This document shows positions 44,577 through 57,120 of a DNA stretch of 64,000 nt, one piece after another. Source of the stretch: Magicicada septendecula. Its lineage: Eukaryota; Arthropoda; Insecta; Hemiptera; Cicadidae. The notes below the pieces were generated by a model. It did not search any database and was not told the origin of the DNA. It saw only the letters and a list, made by a program, of their open reading frames with translations. The translations under genes were made by a program, and so were the position numbers. Location of the stretch: positions 438,321,080 through 438,385,079 of the forward strand of contig CM068373.1 in NCBI GenBank assembly GCA_034769895.1, in the 5' to 3' direction. Every line of letters starts with the position of its first letter. Positions within the stretch are counted from its first letter, which is position 1.

Positions 44577-47500
44577 AATACCCCCCCCCAATAAGAGATC
44601 TTCTGCCGAAACAGAAGAAATCTCATTGCTAAAACCCCTAAGAGGACCGGTGAGGAACTGGTGCCAACAACCCCCCATTTATTCTTACACCTCATGGGTA
44701 AACGACCCCCCCTGGCTCGGCGACTATGGACGCATCTGAACGAGATCACTGGACTTCTCTGTGCGAGATCCCAACACCGAAAAATCGAACAGATACGCAC
44801 AACAGTGCACCTCACCTTCTAACATGCAACCCCAAAAAATCAAATCCCTGGCCTTATCTCATGCCAGATCCTCCACCGATATGTTCCCCCTTATATACAC
44901 ACTGGGCTGCCTTTAGCAGTTACTGGGCTCGCACACACACTTATTGTTACATACTATCAAAATTGAAACATTCTTCAAAATTTATTTAGGTTAAAAATCA
45001 ACAGCTATTTTCTTTTCTATCAAAACAAAATTTTTTATCTAAACTGAATAATTCTCTTCATTATATATTTTTTTTTCATTAGAAAACAAATAAGTTGAAC
45101 ATTTCTTAAAATATGAACATCCTTATCCTAACATGTGATTATACATATATCCTAAACAATACAATTCAATAAAAAAAAAACACGATTAGTACACAAACAA
45201 TAACATAATCAAAGCTCAAAAACATCCATTACATGGCAGGCACAAAATCAAGAAATATTTTTTTTCCAAAAAAAAATTTTTTTTTTTTCAAAAACTTTAA
45301 ATTTATTTATATATTCTTTTTTCAATATTGAAATTATTTAAAATTATTCAAATTAATTAAAAGCAAAATCGGCATTACTTCATTGCCAAACGTGTCTAGT
45401 ATAGGGCATCACCTATCAGCTGATCAAAACTGGGTCAAGTCAAGAACCTTGACCTACATAAGTTATACACAAGTTACCTCTGAAAATACATTGAACATCT
45501 TTAAAATTCTGTCTTTAAACACAAAACAAAATAAAATAAAACATTTAAAATAACAAAATATTATTATAATTAACAATCAAATTGATATTTAAATTACTCA
45601 AATAAACACTTTACAGCTTTACATTTTCAAATTCTATCAAAAATCGTCACTGGTTTCAATCAAAATTTTATATTTTTATTATGAACCTTTTTCTTCAATA
45701 ATCGCATTCTCCATTAATTTGGGTGATTTAATTATTTATACTAGCTTGATTTGCCACTTGGCATTTATATATACATAATCTTTCTCACTCTGACTCTAAT
45801 ACCACTAACAGCTTTAACTATTAGGACACCCATCTCTATCAAAACATCTATCAAACAATCTCTACACCCAACTTACTACTAAACTCAATCCGCATCATTC
45901 TCTCGATATAATTAAAAAATACTCTCTAATCCTTTGTACTTAGGATGTGTTCCCCCCCCAAAAGCTCATTCCCTTAATCTGGTCCCTGGATTCTACCTAA
46001 GGCAACCCCTTCCCTCCAAATCGGTCCCTTCCCGTCCCAACCCTTTTGTTGCGGACTCCTACATTACACTATCCCCTCTTACAAAATTACCATCCCCAAA
46101 TCTCATTCTTATTACCTCACTTCCACTACAACAAAATAACATAATCATTTATTTATTACCACAAAATATCAATCAAAACGCTACATATATTCCCCATAAC
46201 TACTGTGTCAACATCAATACTTCTCAAATTCTATTACATTACCTCACAACAACATTACATTAATTCAAAACAGTATTATTCTCTCTATTACCACTTTAAT
46301 TATAACTTGGACTGATCTACCTGTCCCAACAAAATACTAATCACCCAAAATCTATCTTTTCTTATTTTTCACAAATCATTTAAAATCTTAACTTCATCAA
46401 ATTACTTTCCTCATCATTCAAAATAACATCTTTAACACATTAAAACGTTATATTTGACATTAATTACTTTGGACATTAATAAAAAAATTATCAGTGACAT
46501 TCTATTACTGATCAGCTGACATTCCTAGCAAAGTGAAAACACATTTCAAAATTATACACATTCTATGAAATACATATTTTTAGCAATCCTTACATCTAAC
46601 ACAATAAAATAATACATTTATACAACAGAATAAACACAGTATACTGAACGTATGAACACCTATTTATCAAAGCATAATACAAGCATTTAATTAGAGCAAA
46701 ATTGAGTTATCATTTTTTATGTTATGAAATTTAATTTCGTTGCTCCCTTGAGCAACCCCCCAATCCACACACACTATTGTATTTTATGTTGGACTGTGAC
46801 ACCCATTTGCGTTCACAAGGACTGCATAGTTGGAGGAATTGAACATCTCCTTGTTCTTGCTTCGGCCTTACATTTTTAAAGATTTTAGGTATCAACATAC
46901 CTTCGTTTTAGAATTACAAGCCCTTAAAACGGGTCTACCACCTGGCTCTGCTGTCCCTACTCAGACAGAGTGGCAGCCGCTGTTCCATAGTTCTGGGGAT
47001 TTCCCCTAGTTTCACCCCCCTATTAATTTCTAATATAAACCAATTTCAAGTCAGCTATGGTCAAGGGACTTGATTATGGCCATAGCTGACCGCTAGCCAA
47101 AACCACGATTAGTGCTGGTAAGGCAGTAATCGCCCGAAAAGTCGGGGAAATCAAACTTTACTTTAATGCCTGTTCTACTCATCACTAGCTACACGACACG
47201 AAAGTCTATCATGGTACAATTATGTAATTGTACAAAAAAGGTGTGCCGTGCATTTTCGCCATTTCGGCCTCCGATGGAGGTAACACTCACTGTTACCCCC
47301 AACCCATTCCACTATCTACTGGGGCACAGGCCACCCCAGCAATAGCACATTAATAGCTAACTTAAAAAATTAAAACCTTCTACAATTTGCAGTTTCTGCA
47401 CTCCCCTATTATATCACTTCTTTGAGCACCAATCTACCCCCCAAAATTATCCCCACATCTTGTATTGCCAACAAGTTCTAATTTATTTTATTTCACATTC

Positions 47501-48273
47501 TTCAAAACGTTTCCATTCTCACTGATGCTAAAAACTTTACAATCATTTGGTCACTTATTTCTAAAATTTATATAAATTTAAAATTATAAACATCCAAAAT
47601 ATTTTGATTTTTATTTATTTACATTGGAGGCTGACTAACATTCCTTAATCACGACTAATGTTGGTAAGACAGTAAATCGCCCGAAAATCCGGGTTTTGCC
47701 GCAAGGCAAAGTTGGAGGCAAAATAGATCCGCTACGTGAATTCACGTCCCCCCTCTAAACCAAACTACTCCCTCTCCCCTTTCCATTTATCCAAACCCGC
47801 TGTCTATTTTGTCTCCCACCCCCTTGCCACAAAATTCGTCTTTTCAGACTACTCAGAAACTATTGTCAATGGCTAAATTTTAGTTTCACCATTGACATTG
47901 AAACTTGAAATTGTACGCACTGCCTTTTATTTAGGTGCAGCCTCCATTATTTACATACACTCTAAGGCAGTGCAGGCACGTGACAGGTACACCAGACCGC
48001 ACCATGAGTGTGTTAATAATATAATGTGTGTCACGTACCTTTGGGGTCCCCCTCCCCGTTCAAATGTGATGTGAGTTTTCAACTTTTAACCAATTTTGGT
48101 GGAGCCGGACCATTGGTTCACCGCCCGAAGGAAGATCCTCCAACCATGGCCCGCCTCTGAGTTCCGAAAACCACGGCCAGGACTGGTAAGATCGTGACCG
48201 CCCGAAAATGGGGGAGAGTCCCTTCTGTAATCATAAAACAACATTTCAAATACTATTCATAAACATTAAATAA
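44577..48273 (-). other. 3.7 kb between integrase and LTR of the Gypsy element, with a threefold repeat
   Basis: No protein is recognised, though an envelope-like gene would be expected at this place in some Gypsy elements. The plus strand is notably poor in G. A block with TGGTAAG.CAGTAATCGCCCGAAAA occurs near 47112, 47664 and 48185, about 530 bases apart, each after a CCAC/CACGACTA phrase, so the region looks built from three diverged repeats. Confidence 0.5.
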
Positions 48274-48845
48274 TTAAAGTGACCGATATAATTTCAAGTT
48301 CGTCGCATTTTGAGTACCTACTATTTCCTGCGTTGTTGGATTCCTTAACACATACGCATTTTGCATCTTTATTCCTATAATTTCATAGGGCCCTTCATAT
48401 AACAAGAAAAACTTCTTTATTTCCTTATCTTGGGCACTTGACAAATCATGCCTCTTCGCTAACACTAATTGACCTACCTCATACTTGGTCCACTTACCCT
48501 TCGCATCATGTCTCTGCTTCCTCCGCTCTCCTTTTGTAAGTAAGTTCTCATTCGCCAATCTAATTTTCATGTTTACATCCATAATTTGATTTTCTGGTGG
48601 GTATTCAAAGAGTTGTTCCAATATCCTGGGTGGCCTCGTTCCCCTGACCAATTCATACGGCGTAAATCCGGTGGATTCATGGGTGGTACAATTCAGCCAC
48701 TCCTCTACTTTCTTCACATAGGATGGCCATTCTGTGTGTTTGGCGTGACAGTACGCCCGAAATATCCTACCAATCTCTCTCATCACCCGTTCTGCTTGGT
48801 TCGACTGTGGATGATACACTGCCGTATGCTTGGGTATGCCATGTT
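48274..48845 (-). pseudogene. Gypsy-type integrase, C-terminal fragment
   Basis: The frame shows YHPQSNQAERVMREIGRIFR (end of the catalytic core with its Glu-containing helix), WLNCTTHESTGFTPYELVRG, then KGKWTKYEVGQLVLAKRHDLS and LYEGPYEIIGI. These are the usual downstream blocks of Gypsy integrases, which insert the cDNA into the genome. It is truncated at the N-terminal side at 48845 and ends at the stop at 48274. Confidence 0.88.
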
Positions 48846-48849
48846 GTGA

Positions 48850-49540
48850 AGATGATGATGGTGTATCGAGAATGTCAGTAAATCAGTGCCTTTTCTATGC
48901 TAACAGTTTATCTTATATTTTAACACGTCCCTGTTATGAGTTGTTTCCAAGTTAAGGCATTATAACTCGCACATGTTGTTAGTTGTTTCTTTTTTACCTT
49001 TAGCACTATTGTACTTATCCGTGCTTTCTCCGTACTTCACAACATTACATAACCATAGTGGCAACAACAGTGCAGAATGGCCCACATGTTTACCGTGAGT
49101 CAGCTGACAGGCAACTCGCTTATTTTATTGTGTTGATAGCATTTCTATGCAGAACCTTGTTGTGACTAGCTTTGAATGTTTGTTTTTTTTTTTATAGAGT
49201 TTACAGCATGTGTGCATACCATCATCCTTGCTTAAGGTCCAAATGTACCTTACACATTTAGGCCTATAAATACCTTATAAATGTAGTACCATCATGCTTG
49301 CTATGACAGCCAAATGTACACATAGCTTTGTTAATGAACATCCTTTGTTCTAATATTATGTCCTTCACTCTCATTGATTATATAATTTACAGTAAATAAA
49401 GTGACTCCATAACTCTGCAGTTGCCCTATAGAAGTCCCATTACAGCAAGTAGATTCACAATTTTTAACTCCATACTTCTTCATAGCTCTGTTCAGACTTA
49501 GACATCTGACCAAAATTTCTCTACCGTAAGTAGAGAAATT
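48850..49540 (+). other. Intron sequence between the Gypsy and PLE relics
   Basis: No gene recognised. The near-palindromic ATACCATCAT.CTTGCT phrase occurs at about 49218 and 49290 as a local repeat. Confidence 0.35.
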
Positions 49541-49580
49541 TATTGAATATTTTTAATTTGTTTACCTCAAGATGTATTTT

Positions 49581-49628
49581 CCTGTATTTGGAACATGTTT
49601 TCGGGAATCCTATTGTTCCCATCCTCAG
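49581..49628 (-). ncRNA. Hammerhead-like motif, PLE family B copy 1
   Basis: On the minus strand: CTGAGGA, a stem II of GGGAA/TTCCC, GAAA, and palindromic stem III ACATGT. Stem I is weak. Position 7 (G) is variable in hammerheads. Confidence 0.45.
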
Positions 49629-49990
49629 CCTTCCTAATTTTGTATCTTGTGGAGTATTTGTGTTTTGGTTGGTTGTTATGTTTTCCTGTTGGTTTTTGGT
49701 ATTTTATACTGGTATTATTGTATGTGATTGTTGTGTATATAATATTAACTTTTGGAGGTTTTTCGATGTCGAGTGCGCTTTGAAAATTGTGTCATGTTTT
49801 GTATTGATTTGTGCATTAGTTTGTTTAGTTTTGTGTTTGTATATTTATAAATAGGCTATAACATCTTGAGGTATAGAAATTATAAATATTAAATAAATTA
49901 TTCAAACACTTTTTGCTACAGTCCGTTTCTTAATGTATATATTATATTTAATTTTTATATTGAATTTACCTCAAGATGTTTCTTTCCTTA

Positions 49991-50033
49991 TTAGGTACAT
50001 GTTTCGGGTACCATTTTGTACTCATCCTCAGCC
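49991..50033 (-). ncRNA. Hammerhead-like motif, PLE family B copy 2
   Basis: CTGAGGA, stem II GTAC/GTAC extended by one outer pair, GAAA and palindromic ACATGT followed by A at position 17. Stem II differs from copy 1 by paired changes. Stem I is only about three pairs next to the core. Confidence 0.5.
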
Positions 50034-50703
50034 TTCCTGATTTTGTGTCTGGTGAAGTACATATGTGTTGGTTGGTTGTTATTGTGGCTTCCCGTTGGCT
50101 TCTGGTACTTTAAATTGGTTTTATTGTGTGATTTTGGTGTATGTATTAGTATTTTGTATAATTTCAATGTTGAGTGCTTTGAAAATTGTGTCATGTTTTG
50201 TATTGATTTGTATTTGTTCAGCTATCAGTTTGTTTTGTGTTTTATGTTTGTCCTATGTAACTAAAATAACGTTTTTTCAGTTTGTTTGTTTGTCCTATAT
50301 AACATTTATTGATATTATGATATTAAAAATTATATCATTCACCGTCTGTGATTCAATACTACAAAATAACTGTCTGAGGTACACATATACCACCTCATAG
50401 TTTTACTCTATTGCTTGTGACCTAACAAATGTCTTTTACTTATTAACTCTGTTTGACATTTGTACATTTTAACTCAATTAATTATTATTTACATGTTTGT
50501 CTGTCACTTGATCTTCCCTTCTGGATATTATTGTCTTCGTAAGTCATGGTTCGTCATTGTCATAGTTAATATTTAGAATACTTTTCTTATATGCTGTCTT
50601 ATCGTTAGTTACACTCAATTATTATTTTTGTTCTCTGTACATTTGGTCATGTTATAATATATATTTAATATTTATAATCACTTTACTTCAAGATATTTTC
50701 TCC

Positions 50704-50747
50704 TTATTTGGAACATGTTCCGGGTACCATCTTGTACCCATCCTCAG
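50704..50747 (-). ncRNA. Hammerhead-like motif, PLE family B copy 3
   Basis: CTGAGGA and a six-pair stem II GGGTAC/GTACCC, then GGAA instead of GAAA, and palindromic ACATGT. The A13 change suggests loss of activity. Confidence 0.45.
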
Positions 50748-50836
50748 GCTTCCGGATTTTGTGTCTGGTGAAGTACATATGTGTTGTTTGGTTATTATTG
50801 TGGCTTCCTGTTGGCTTCTGGTACTTTAAATTGGTT

Positions 50837-53262
50837 TTATTGTGTGTGATTTTCGATGTTGAGTGCTTTGAAAATTGTGTCATGTTTTGTATTGATTTGT
50901 ATTTGTTCAGGTAGTAGTTTGTTTTGTGTTTTATGTTTGTATATTAGTAAATTTTCCCAAATGTTCATTATGGTGCCTTTGTGTGGTATGTGTTTTATTA
51001 GTGTCATGTTGGTTATGTTTGGGAATTCATGTCCAGTGTTTATTGCATGTGTGGCTAAATTAGACTTGTATATTTCTGTTTTTTTGTATGCATTTAGGTG
51101 TTCAAAATAACGTTTTTTCAGTTGTTTTTTTGTTTGTCCTGTGTAACATTTATTGCAATCTTGGCACTCAATTTTGTATATACCATTGGTTGTTGTATTA
51201 TCTTTGTTGTGTGGGTTATTTAGTTTTTGTAGATTATTTTTGTTAGTTTTGTATGCTATTTTAATGTCTGTGTTCTTAAACAGTTTTGTTAGCTTTGTCA
51301 TTTTATTATTTATGTATGTAAATGTGACCCATTTTTTATTGTTGTTATTATTTTTGTTTTGTTCATTTTGATTAATTCTTAATTGTTCAGTTTTATGTTA
51401 TATTTGATTTTATTTTCTATTTTGTTTACAGTGTTTTTATTATATCCATTTTCACAAGCAATTTGGTATATTATATTTCTTTCTTTGTCTGTATCTTGTT
51501 TGTTTAGGGGTATTTTGTACATTCTGTTGAATAGTGAATAGAATGCTGCCATTTTATGTTGTGGTGGGTGGTCAGAATGGTTAGGTATGATGATGTTAGT
51601 GGAAGTTGGTTTTCTGTATATTGCATATTGTAGGTGGTTATTATATCTTGTGATGGTTATGTCTAAATAGTTGATTTTGTTATGATTTTCTTTTTCTTCT
51701 GTGAATTGTATTTTTGGATGTATTTTATTGATTTGTTTTAATATGTTATCTGCATTTGTATTTTTGTTACTTGATAGGCCTGTATTATATAGTGTAATGG
51801 TACAGAATTGGGTGTTAAAAATAATAATTTAAATCAGTTGTAATCCCAATGTAGTCAGTGTTCACCTTCGTGGAACCTCGATTTCATCAACCACGCATGC
51901 AGTGTTATTACAAAACAACACGTCTGTGTTTTGTCTCTGTATCCCGACAGGCCGTACATATTACATAATGACATACAGTTTGTGCCAGTCGTGAATCACG
52001 GAAAACATGCAGCCAAGCCGTAGATTTCACCAGGAGGCAAAATGTTGTGAAACTTGATGTCCAGATTATAGAACACTTTTAAAATAACCAATTGAAGTGC
52101 AGACTGGCGATCACGTGACCAGACTCATCCTTGTGAATCATTGCCCTAACGCCAGATTAAGAGTTTAGTCAACTCGTAACTCTGACCGCGCGGTCAACTA
52201 ACTCCAAACCTAAGTGCTCGAGCAAAGGACAGTCGGCCGACAAAAAGCAAAATGTGATAAAACATGGTTCTATTCAGTGAGTAATATTATTCAACCAGTG
52301 AATATTTAACGCCAGCCAAAAGAAAAAATAACTTTAACTATCTTCCATTGACTTTCGGAGTGCAGGGTGAAAGAAGTGCTTTAACAGTTGGACCAGGTCT
52401 ACAACCAGGCTGAGTACTCGTATAATCAATTTCATATAATTCCAAAATTTTAACAACATTAAAATTTATACCTGGGAACGTTTCAAATAATAATGAGATC
52501 TCTAAGGGAAAGGGGTTTAAATAGAATGTTCATGTAAAAGAATGAATGTGTATGAGAATGGGGATAAATTACGTACTGGTTCAGTAAACACATAAATTGT
52601 TTGTTATAACTGTCATAGTTAAGTAAGATTGGTTCGCCAATTAATTTTATGGTTTTTTTGTTGTTAATTTTAAGAATGTCTTAATTTGCCAATAAGCGTT
52701 TTGCGTATTAAATTAAATTCAAATCAGTTGTTCTAGCCAGTATAAACGGTGTTATTATATTTTCACCCCTCAACTCAAGTAACCTTTCTGCAACTGTTTT
52801 CGTCTATAGGACTCTGGAGGAAAACCGAAGTTAAAAAAAAAACAGTTTTATAAAATCGATAAGGTTGATTAACTCATATAAAATCAAACTAACAATAGTC
52901 CATCATCTACGTATCTTATCCAAATGCCATTTGGATCAAAGGATTTTATAATATTTTGTATTTTGGTGTCTGTTTGTTGTAAGAATATTTCTGCTATTAT
53001 GCTAGATAATGGAGATCCCATAGCAATCCTTCTTGTTGTTGGTAAATTTTGCTATTGAATTCAAAGTAATTTTGTTTTAGTATTAGTTGGAGGCTATTTT
53101 TTATTTCAGTTATATATTGTGTCTTCATTTTGTTCTTTAAGTTTGTTTATTATTATGTCTATTGTTTCATCAATTGGAATGTTGGTGTACATATTTGTGA
53201 TGTCATATGATGTGAAATATGTGTTTTCATCTATATTTATTACTTTTAGTTTGTCTCAAAAC
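50837..53262 (-). pseudogene. PLE family B reverse transcriptase and GIY-YIG endonuclease, broken and split
   Basis: From 53262 downward: ENTYFTSYDITNMYTNIP (RT motif A region), GSPLSSIIAEIFLQ-like block with damage, RYVDD (catalytic), then the solo LTR (51793-52894), then YLDITITRYNNHLQYAIYRK and KMAAFYSLFNRMYKIPL. After a frame change near 51300-51400 comes the endonuclease (GIYKIECQDCNKCYTGQTKKQL...KRYFEHLNAYKK) to its end at 50837. Stops and shifts show that it is inactive. Confidence 0.8.
51793..52894 (+). repeat. Solo LTR inserted in the PLE RT gene
   Basis: The 1,102-bp sequence runs from TGTAATGGTACAGAATTGGG to ...CTAACA and is flanked by the 4-bp target duplication ATAG (51789-51792 and 52895-52898). 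Removing one repeat unit in thought rejoins the RT frame, which supports the boundaries. It is the same family as 53325-54425 and related to the LTR at 421-1005. Confidence 0.85.
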
Positions 53263-55040
53263 AAAAACAAAAACCTAGAAAATTTAATAGTAGAAACAGT
53301 CTATGCCATTAACCTAATACAATGTTATGTTTGATTTTATATGAGTTAATCAACCTTATCGATTTTATAAAACTGTTTTTTCTTAACTTCGGTTTTCCTC
53401 CAGAGTCCTATAGACGAAAACAGTTGCAGAAAGGTTACTTGAGTTGAGGGGTGAAAATATAATAACACCGTTTATACTGGCTAGAACAATTGATTTGAAT
53501 TTTATTTAATACGCAAAACGCTTATTGGCAAATTAAGACATTCTTAAAATTAACAACACAAAAACCATAAAATTAATTGGCGAACCAATCTTACTTAACT
53601 ATGACAGTTATAACAAACAATTTATGTGTTTACTGAACCAGTACGTAATTTATCCCCATTCTCATACACATTCATTCTTTTACATGAACATTCTATTTAA
53701 ACCCCTTTCCCTTAGAGATCTCATTATTATTTGAAACGTTCCCAGGTATAAATTTTAATGTTGTTAAAATTTTGGAATTATATGAAATTGATTATACGAG
53801 TACTCAGCCTGGTTGTAGACCTGGTCCAACTGTTGAGGCACTTCTTTCACCCCGCACTCCGAAAGTCAATGGAAGATAGTTAAAGTTATTTTTTCTTTTG
53901 GCTGGCGTTAAATATTCACTGGTTGAATAAAATTACTCACTAAATAGAACCGTGTTTTATCACATTTTGCTTTTTGTCGGCCGACTTTCCTTTGCTCGAG
54001 GACTTAGGTTTGGAGTTAGTTGACTGCGCGGTCAGAGTTACGAGTTGACTAAACTCTTAATCTGGCGTTAGGGCAATAATTCACAAGGGTGAGTCTGGTC
54101 ACGTGATCGCCAGTCTGCGCTCCAATTGTTCTTTTAAAAGTGTTCTATAATCTGGACATCATCAAGTTTCGCAACATTTTGCTGCCTGGTGAAATCTACG
54201 GCTTGGCTGCATGTTTTCCGTGATTGACGACTGCCACAAACTGTATGTCGTTACGTAATATGTACGGCCTGTCGGGGTACAGAGACAAAACACAGACGTG
54301 TTGTTTTGTAATAACACTGCATGCGTGGTTGATGAATCGAGGTTCCTCGAAGGTGAACACTGACTACATTCGGATTACAATTGATTTAAATTATAATTTT
54401 TAACACCCAATTCTGTACCGTTACAACAAAACAATACACAAGAAGAGAAACGAACTACACAAGAAGAGAAACGCACAAAAGCAACACATATAATTAAAAA
54501 AATAATCACAAATGAAATAAAAAACAAATCTAAACAAAACCAGGATAATAAGACAATAAAAGAAATTAAAAATAAAGTAAATACCAACAATTTAATCATA
54601 ACAAAAGCAGACAAAATCCAGGCAACAGTAATTATTGACAAAACAGACTACATCAGAAAAACTGAAGACTTCATCAACAATAATGATTGCATACAATTAA
54701 ATAAAGACCCAACAGAAAAATATCTTAAACAAACAATAAAACTAACAAAAACAGCTAAAAACATTTTCAACAATAAAAATACAGACATATATGTAAATAA
54801 TAATCCAGAACCACCTAAAATGAATAGCCTAATAAAAGTACACAAATTAAACAACCCAATACAACCATTAATCAACTTCAAAAAAGCACCTACATACAAA
54901 ATAGCAAAAATAATAGCACAATAACTAAAAAATAACCATCTAACAAATAATTATCACAACATAAAAAATACGTATGAATTAATAGACAAACTAAAAATAA
55001 TAAATATAGATGAAAACACATATTTCACATCATATGACAT
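53263..55040 (+). pseudogene. PLE family B N-terminal half, inverted copy, broken and split
   Basis: The strand flips at about 53262 (CTCAAAACAAAAAC). After the solo LTR, 54430-55040 encodes IKKIITNEIKNKSK, NLIITKADKIQATVIIDKTDY, PPKMNSLIKVHKLNNPIQPLI and YELIDKLKIINIDENTYFTS, the domain before and into RT. One TAA interrupts near 54922. Coding ends at an abrupt join to a PLE end at 55041. Confidence 0.75.
53325..54425 (-). repeat. Second solo LTR, inverted relative to the first
   Basis: The 1,101-bp reverse copy of the same LTR is flanked by the target duplication ACAA (53321-53324 and 54426-54429). With 51793-52894 it makes a 1.1 kb inverted repeat around a 430-bp piece of the PLE. The two copies are close to identical, so both insertions are young. 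Confidence 0.85.
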
Positions 55041-55193
55041 CATAAGGATGATCGCTGAGGTTGAATACAAAATGGTACCCAAAACATGTACCTAATAAGA
55101 AAAGAAACAGCTTGAGGTAAATTCAATATAAAAATTAAATATAAATAAATTATATATGCATCAACAAATAGACTGTAGCAAAAAGTGTTTGAA

Positions 55194-55194
<1 letters not shown>

Positions 55195-55272
<78 letters not shown>
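55195..55272. repeat. (TG)n microsatellite, about 38 units
   Basis: An uninterrupted TG run directly after the inverted PLE end and about 130 bases before exon 4 of the host gene. Confidence 0.95.
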
Positions 55273-55273
<1 letters not shown>

Positions 55274-55405
55274 CCATTGTAATTAGTAGCAGTAAATGTT
55301 TATAGTTTGTTAAAACAGCTGTAAAGGCAGTATTTCATTGGGAAAAATAATAATTTATTTTTTGTTTTAGGGTAGATATTTTATTTATATTTTGTTTTGT
55401 TACAG

Positions 55406-55483
55406 CATTTGCCAGACATCACTACAGTTATAAAGGATGAAATTGTTTTAGAAGAAGTGGAAAAAGAAAAGAATACACAAGAG
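55406..55483 (+). CDS. Host gene, coding exon 4
   Basis: 78 bases between a TTTGTTTTGTTACAG acceptor (ending 55405) and a GTAAAG donor, phase 0. It encodes 26 residues (HLPDITTVIKDEIVLEEVEK and then EKNTQE), acidic like exons 1 to 3. The intron before it is 12.5 kb and full of retroelements. No later exon was found up to 64000, so the next intron exceeds 8.5 kb. Confidence 0.75.
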
Positions 55484-57120
55484 GTAAAGTTTTTTTTTTA
55501 ATATACAATCAATCTGCCATCTACAAGTAGGCAAGATTCATGGTAGATCAGTCTTCCATTGAAGGCTGTCACTTTATTAACAAAATATTTTTGAAGTTGA
55601 ACATTTATAGTTGAAAATTAGATTCAGTCTTAGCCTTTCCGGTTTTCTGGGTGGGTATACACACAAAATTTTTATGTCCATATGGTGCTCCGTATATGGT
55701 AAGTCGCACATCGTTTTAAATTGGGAAAGTGACACATGGAACAAACATTGTGTGTACAAGGTCAACGAATTGTCTGTAGTTATGAGTCAGCTGTTGAAAC
55801 AAAGACAGTTCATTGAGTGTGTCTGGTGTCATGTAGAAGTTGAGATAATTCACAGATGAGTTTTTGTAAACACTGCTATTAAGTGATATGTATATTTGTT
55901 GTTGTGACGAGTTCCTTGTTCCGTTTAGTTACATCTGCAATTGACAGGTTTGAGTGTTGCTCAGGTTGTGTAATCTTTGCCGTTAGTGATAAATGTAATT
56001 GATGTTGTGGCGAGTTTATTTTTTATCTAATTTGCTAAGTGACAGTTGAGTGTTTTGAGATTGTGTAATCTTTGCATTAAATTACATGTATAATTGTTAT
56101 TGCGGCCCGTTTTGTAAACGGTAGAGTGCTTCGCGCGTATATACACACACTGCTGCTGAAAATATGGCGCACGGGCAAATCAACCACTCACACGTGTTGG
56201 CATTGAAAACGTTAAAACATGGAGACACCTGAGATGTCTTGCATTGGTGCTGTCACCCAACAAGTTGAGTGCTAGTAGATTGGGGTTGGTGATTCAATTT
56301 CAGTTGTTAGTTTATACAATAACATTGAATTTCCTATACCAGTGAAACACTTGAATGTTGTCTTCTACACTTTTGTTCCTTTTGAGCAATGGGTAGGTTG
56401 ATGATTGTTATCAACACTTAATATGAATACATTGTGAATACATCAATAATTGAATGAACGAATCGAATTTTGTTTTTACTCGACTTTTTTTTGGTATTTG
56501 TCTTTCTGTCTGTTGAGGTATGTCTCACGATTACTTTTCAATACATCAAATGATTTTTGTAAACCTTCGCCTGTGTGTCTGTAACTCTACTCTACAGAAC
56601 CCTATTGTTTTTGACACTGATCCCGCAGAATGTAGGTGGGAGAGTGGCAAAAAAGTGTGAGAGTGAGAATTTGGAAAAAATAACCAAAGTCCGTGTGGAA
56701 TATAGAATTAAAGAGAACTTTAACAATTACGAATGTAGCTTCATTTTTTAAAATCTCAAAATTTTGGGATGGCAGGGGCCAAAAAGTGAGGGAAAATTCT
56801 GATAAAATTGCAAAAATTCAAAGGGATTATTGGGCTTATGGCATGTGGGATATATCAAAGGGAATATTTACTAAATCTGAATGTAGTGGTGAGCTTTAGA
56901 AATTTCAATATTTTGGAATACAAATTTGTAACACAGCACCCTAGAATGTAATAAAGAATTATTAAAATCCGGCCATGGTCAGACTAAAGAATATTTTAAC
57001 ACAAATTAGATGTTTAGAATTTTTAGACTGTATTGTGTGCTTATTATACACTTGTTACATATCTGAACAAAAAATATGGAATTTTTAATTAAGAAACTTG
57101 TGTTAGTGGTTATAATTACT
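55484..57120 (+). other. Intron 4, first part
   Basis: No gene recognised. Two related phrases with GAGTGTT..GA.TTGTGTAATCTTTGC occur near 55960 and 56055, a local repeat. Confidence 0.4.

Larger units (their letters stand above)
43860..48845 (-). mobile_element. Truncated Gypsy-type LTR retrotransposon (minus strand)
   Basis: On the minus strand: integrase C-terminus (48274-48845), a 3.7 kb non-coding part, a polypurine tract (TTGGGGGGGGGGTAT) at 44577-44592, then an LTR starting TGTAACGTGACA at 44576. It is cut abruptly at about 48845, so gag, protease and RT are absent. Confidence 0.7.
49540..55190. mobile_element. Cluster of Penelope-like elements (family B) interrupted by two inverted solo LTRs
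   Basis: Three minus-strand copies of a PLE end (CCTCAAGATGT... to CCTCAGCCTTCC) lie at about 49560-49640, 49960-50040 and 50690-50750. The third leads into GIY-YIG and RT coding up to 53262. There the strand flips to a plus-strand copy of the N-terminal half (53263-55040), which ends in an inverted PLE end (55041-55190). Solo LTRs at 51793-52894 and 53325-54425 are later insertions. Confidence 0.75.

Noticed and set aside
49543-50400. Frames rich in Cys, Phe and Val in the PLE cluster that look like membrane proteins
   Set aside because: They are antisense to PLE coding or end sequence. The apparent membrane segments come from base composition.
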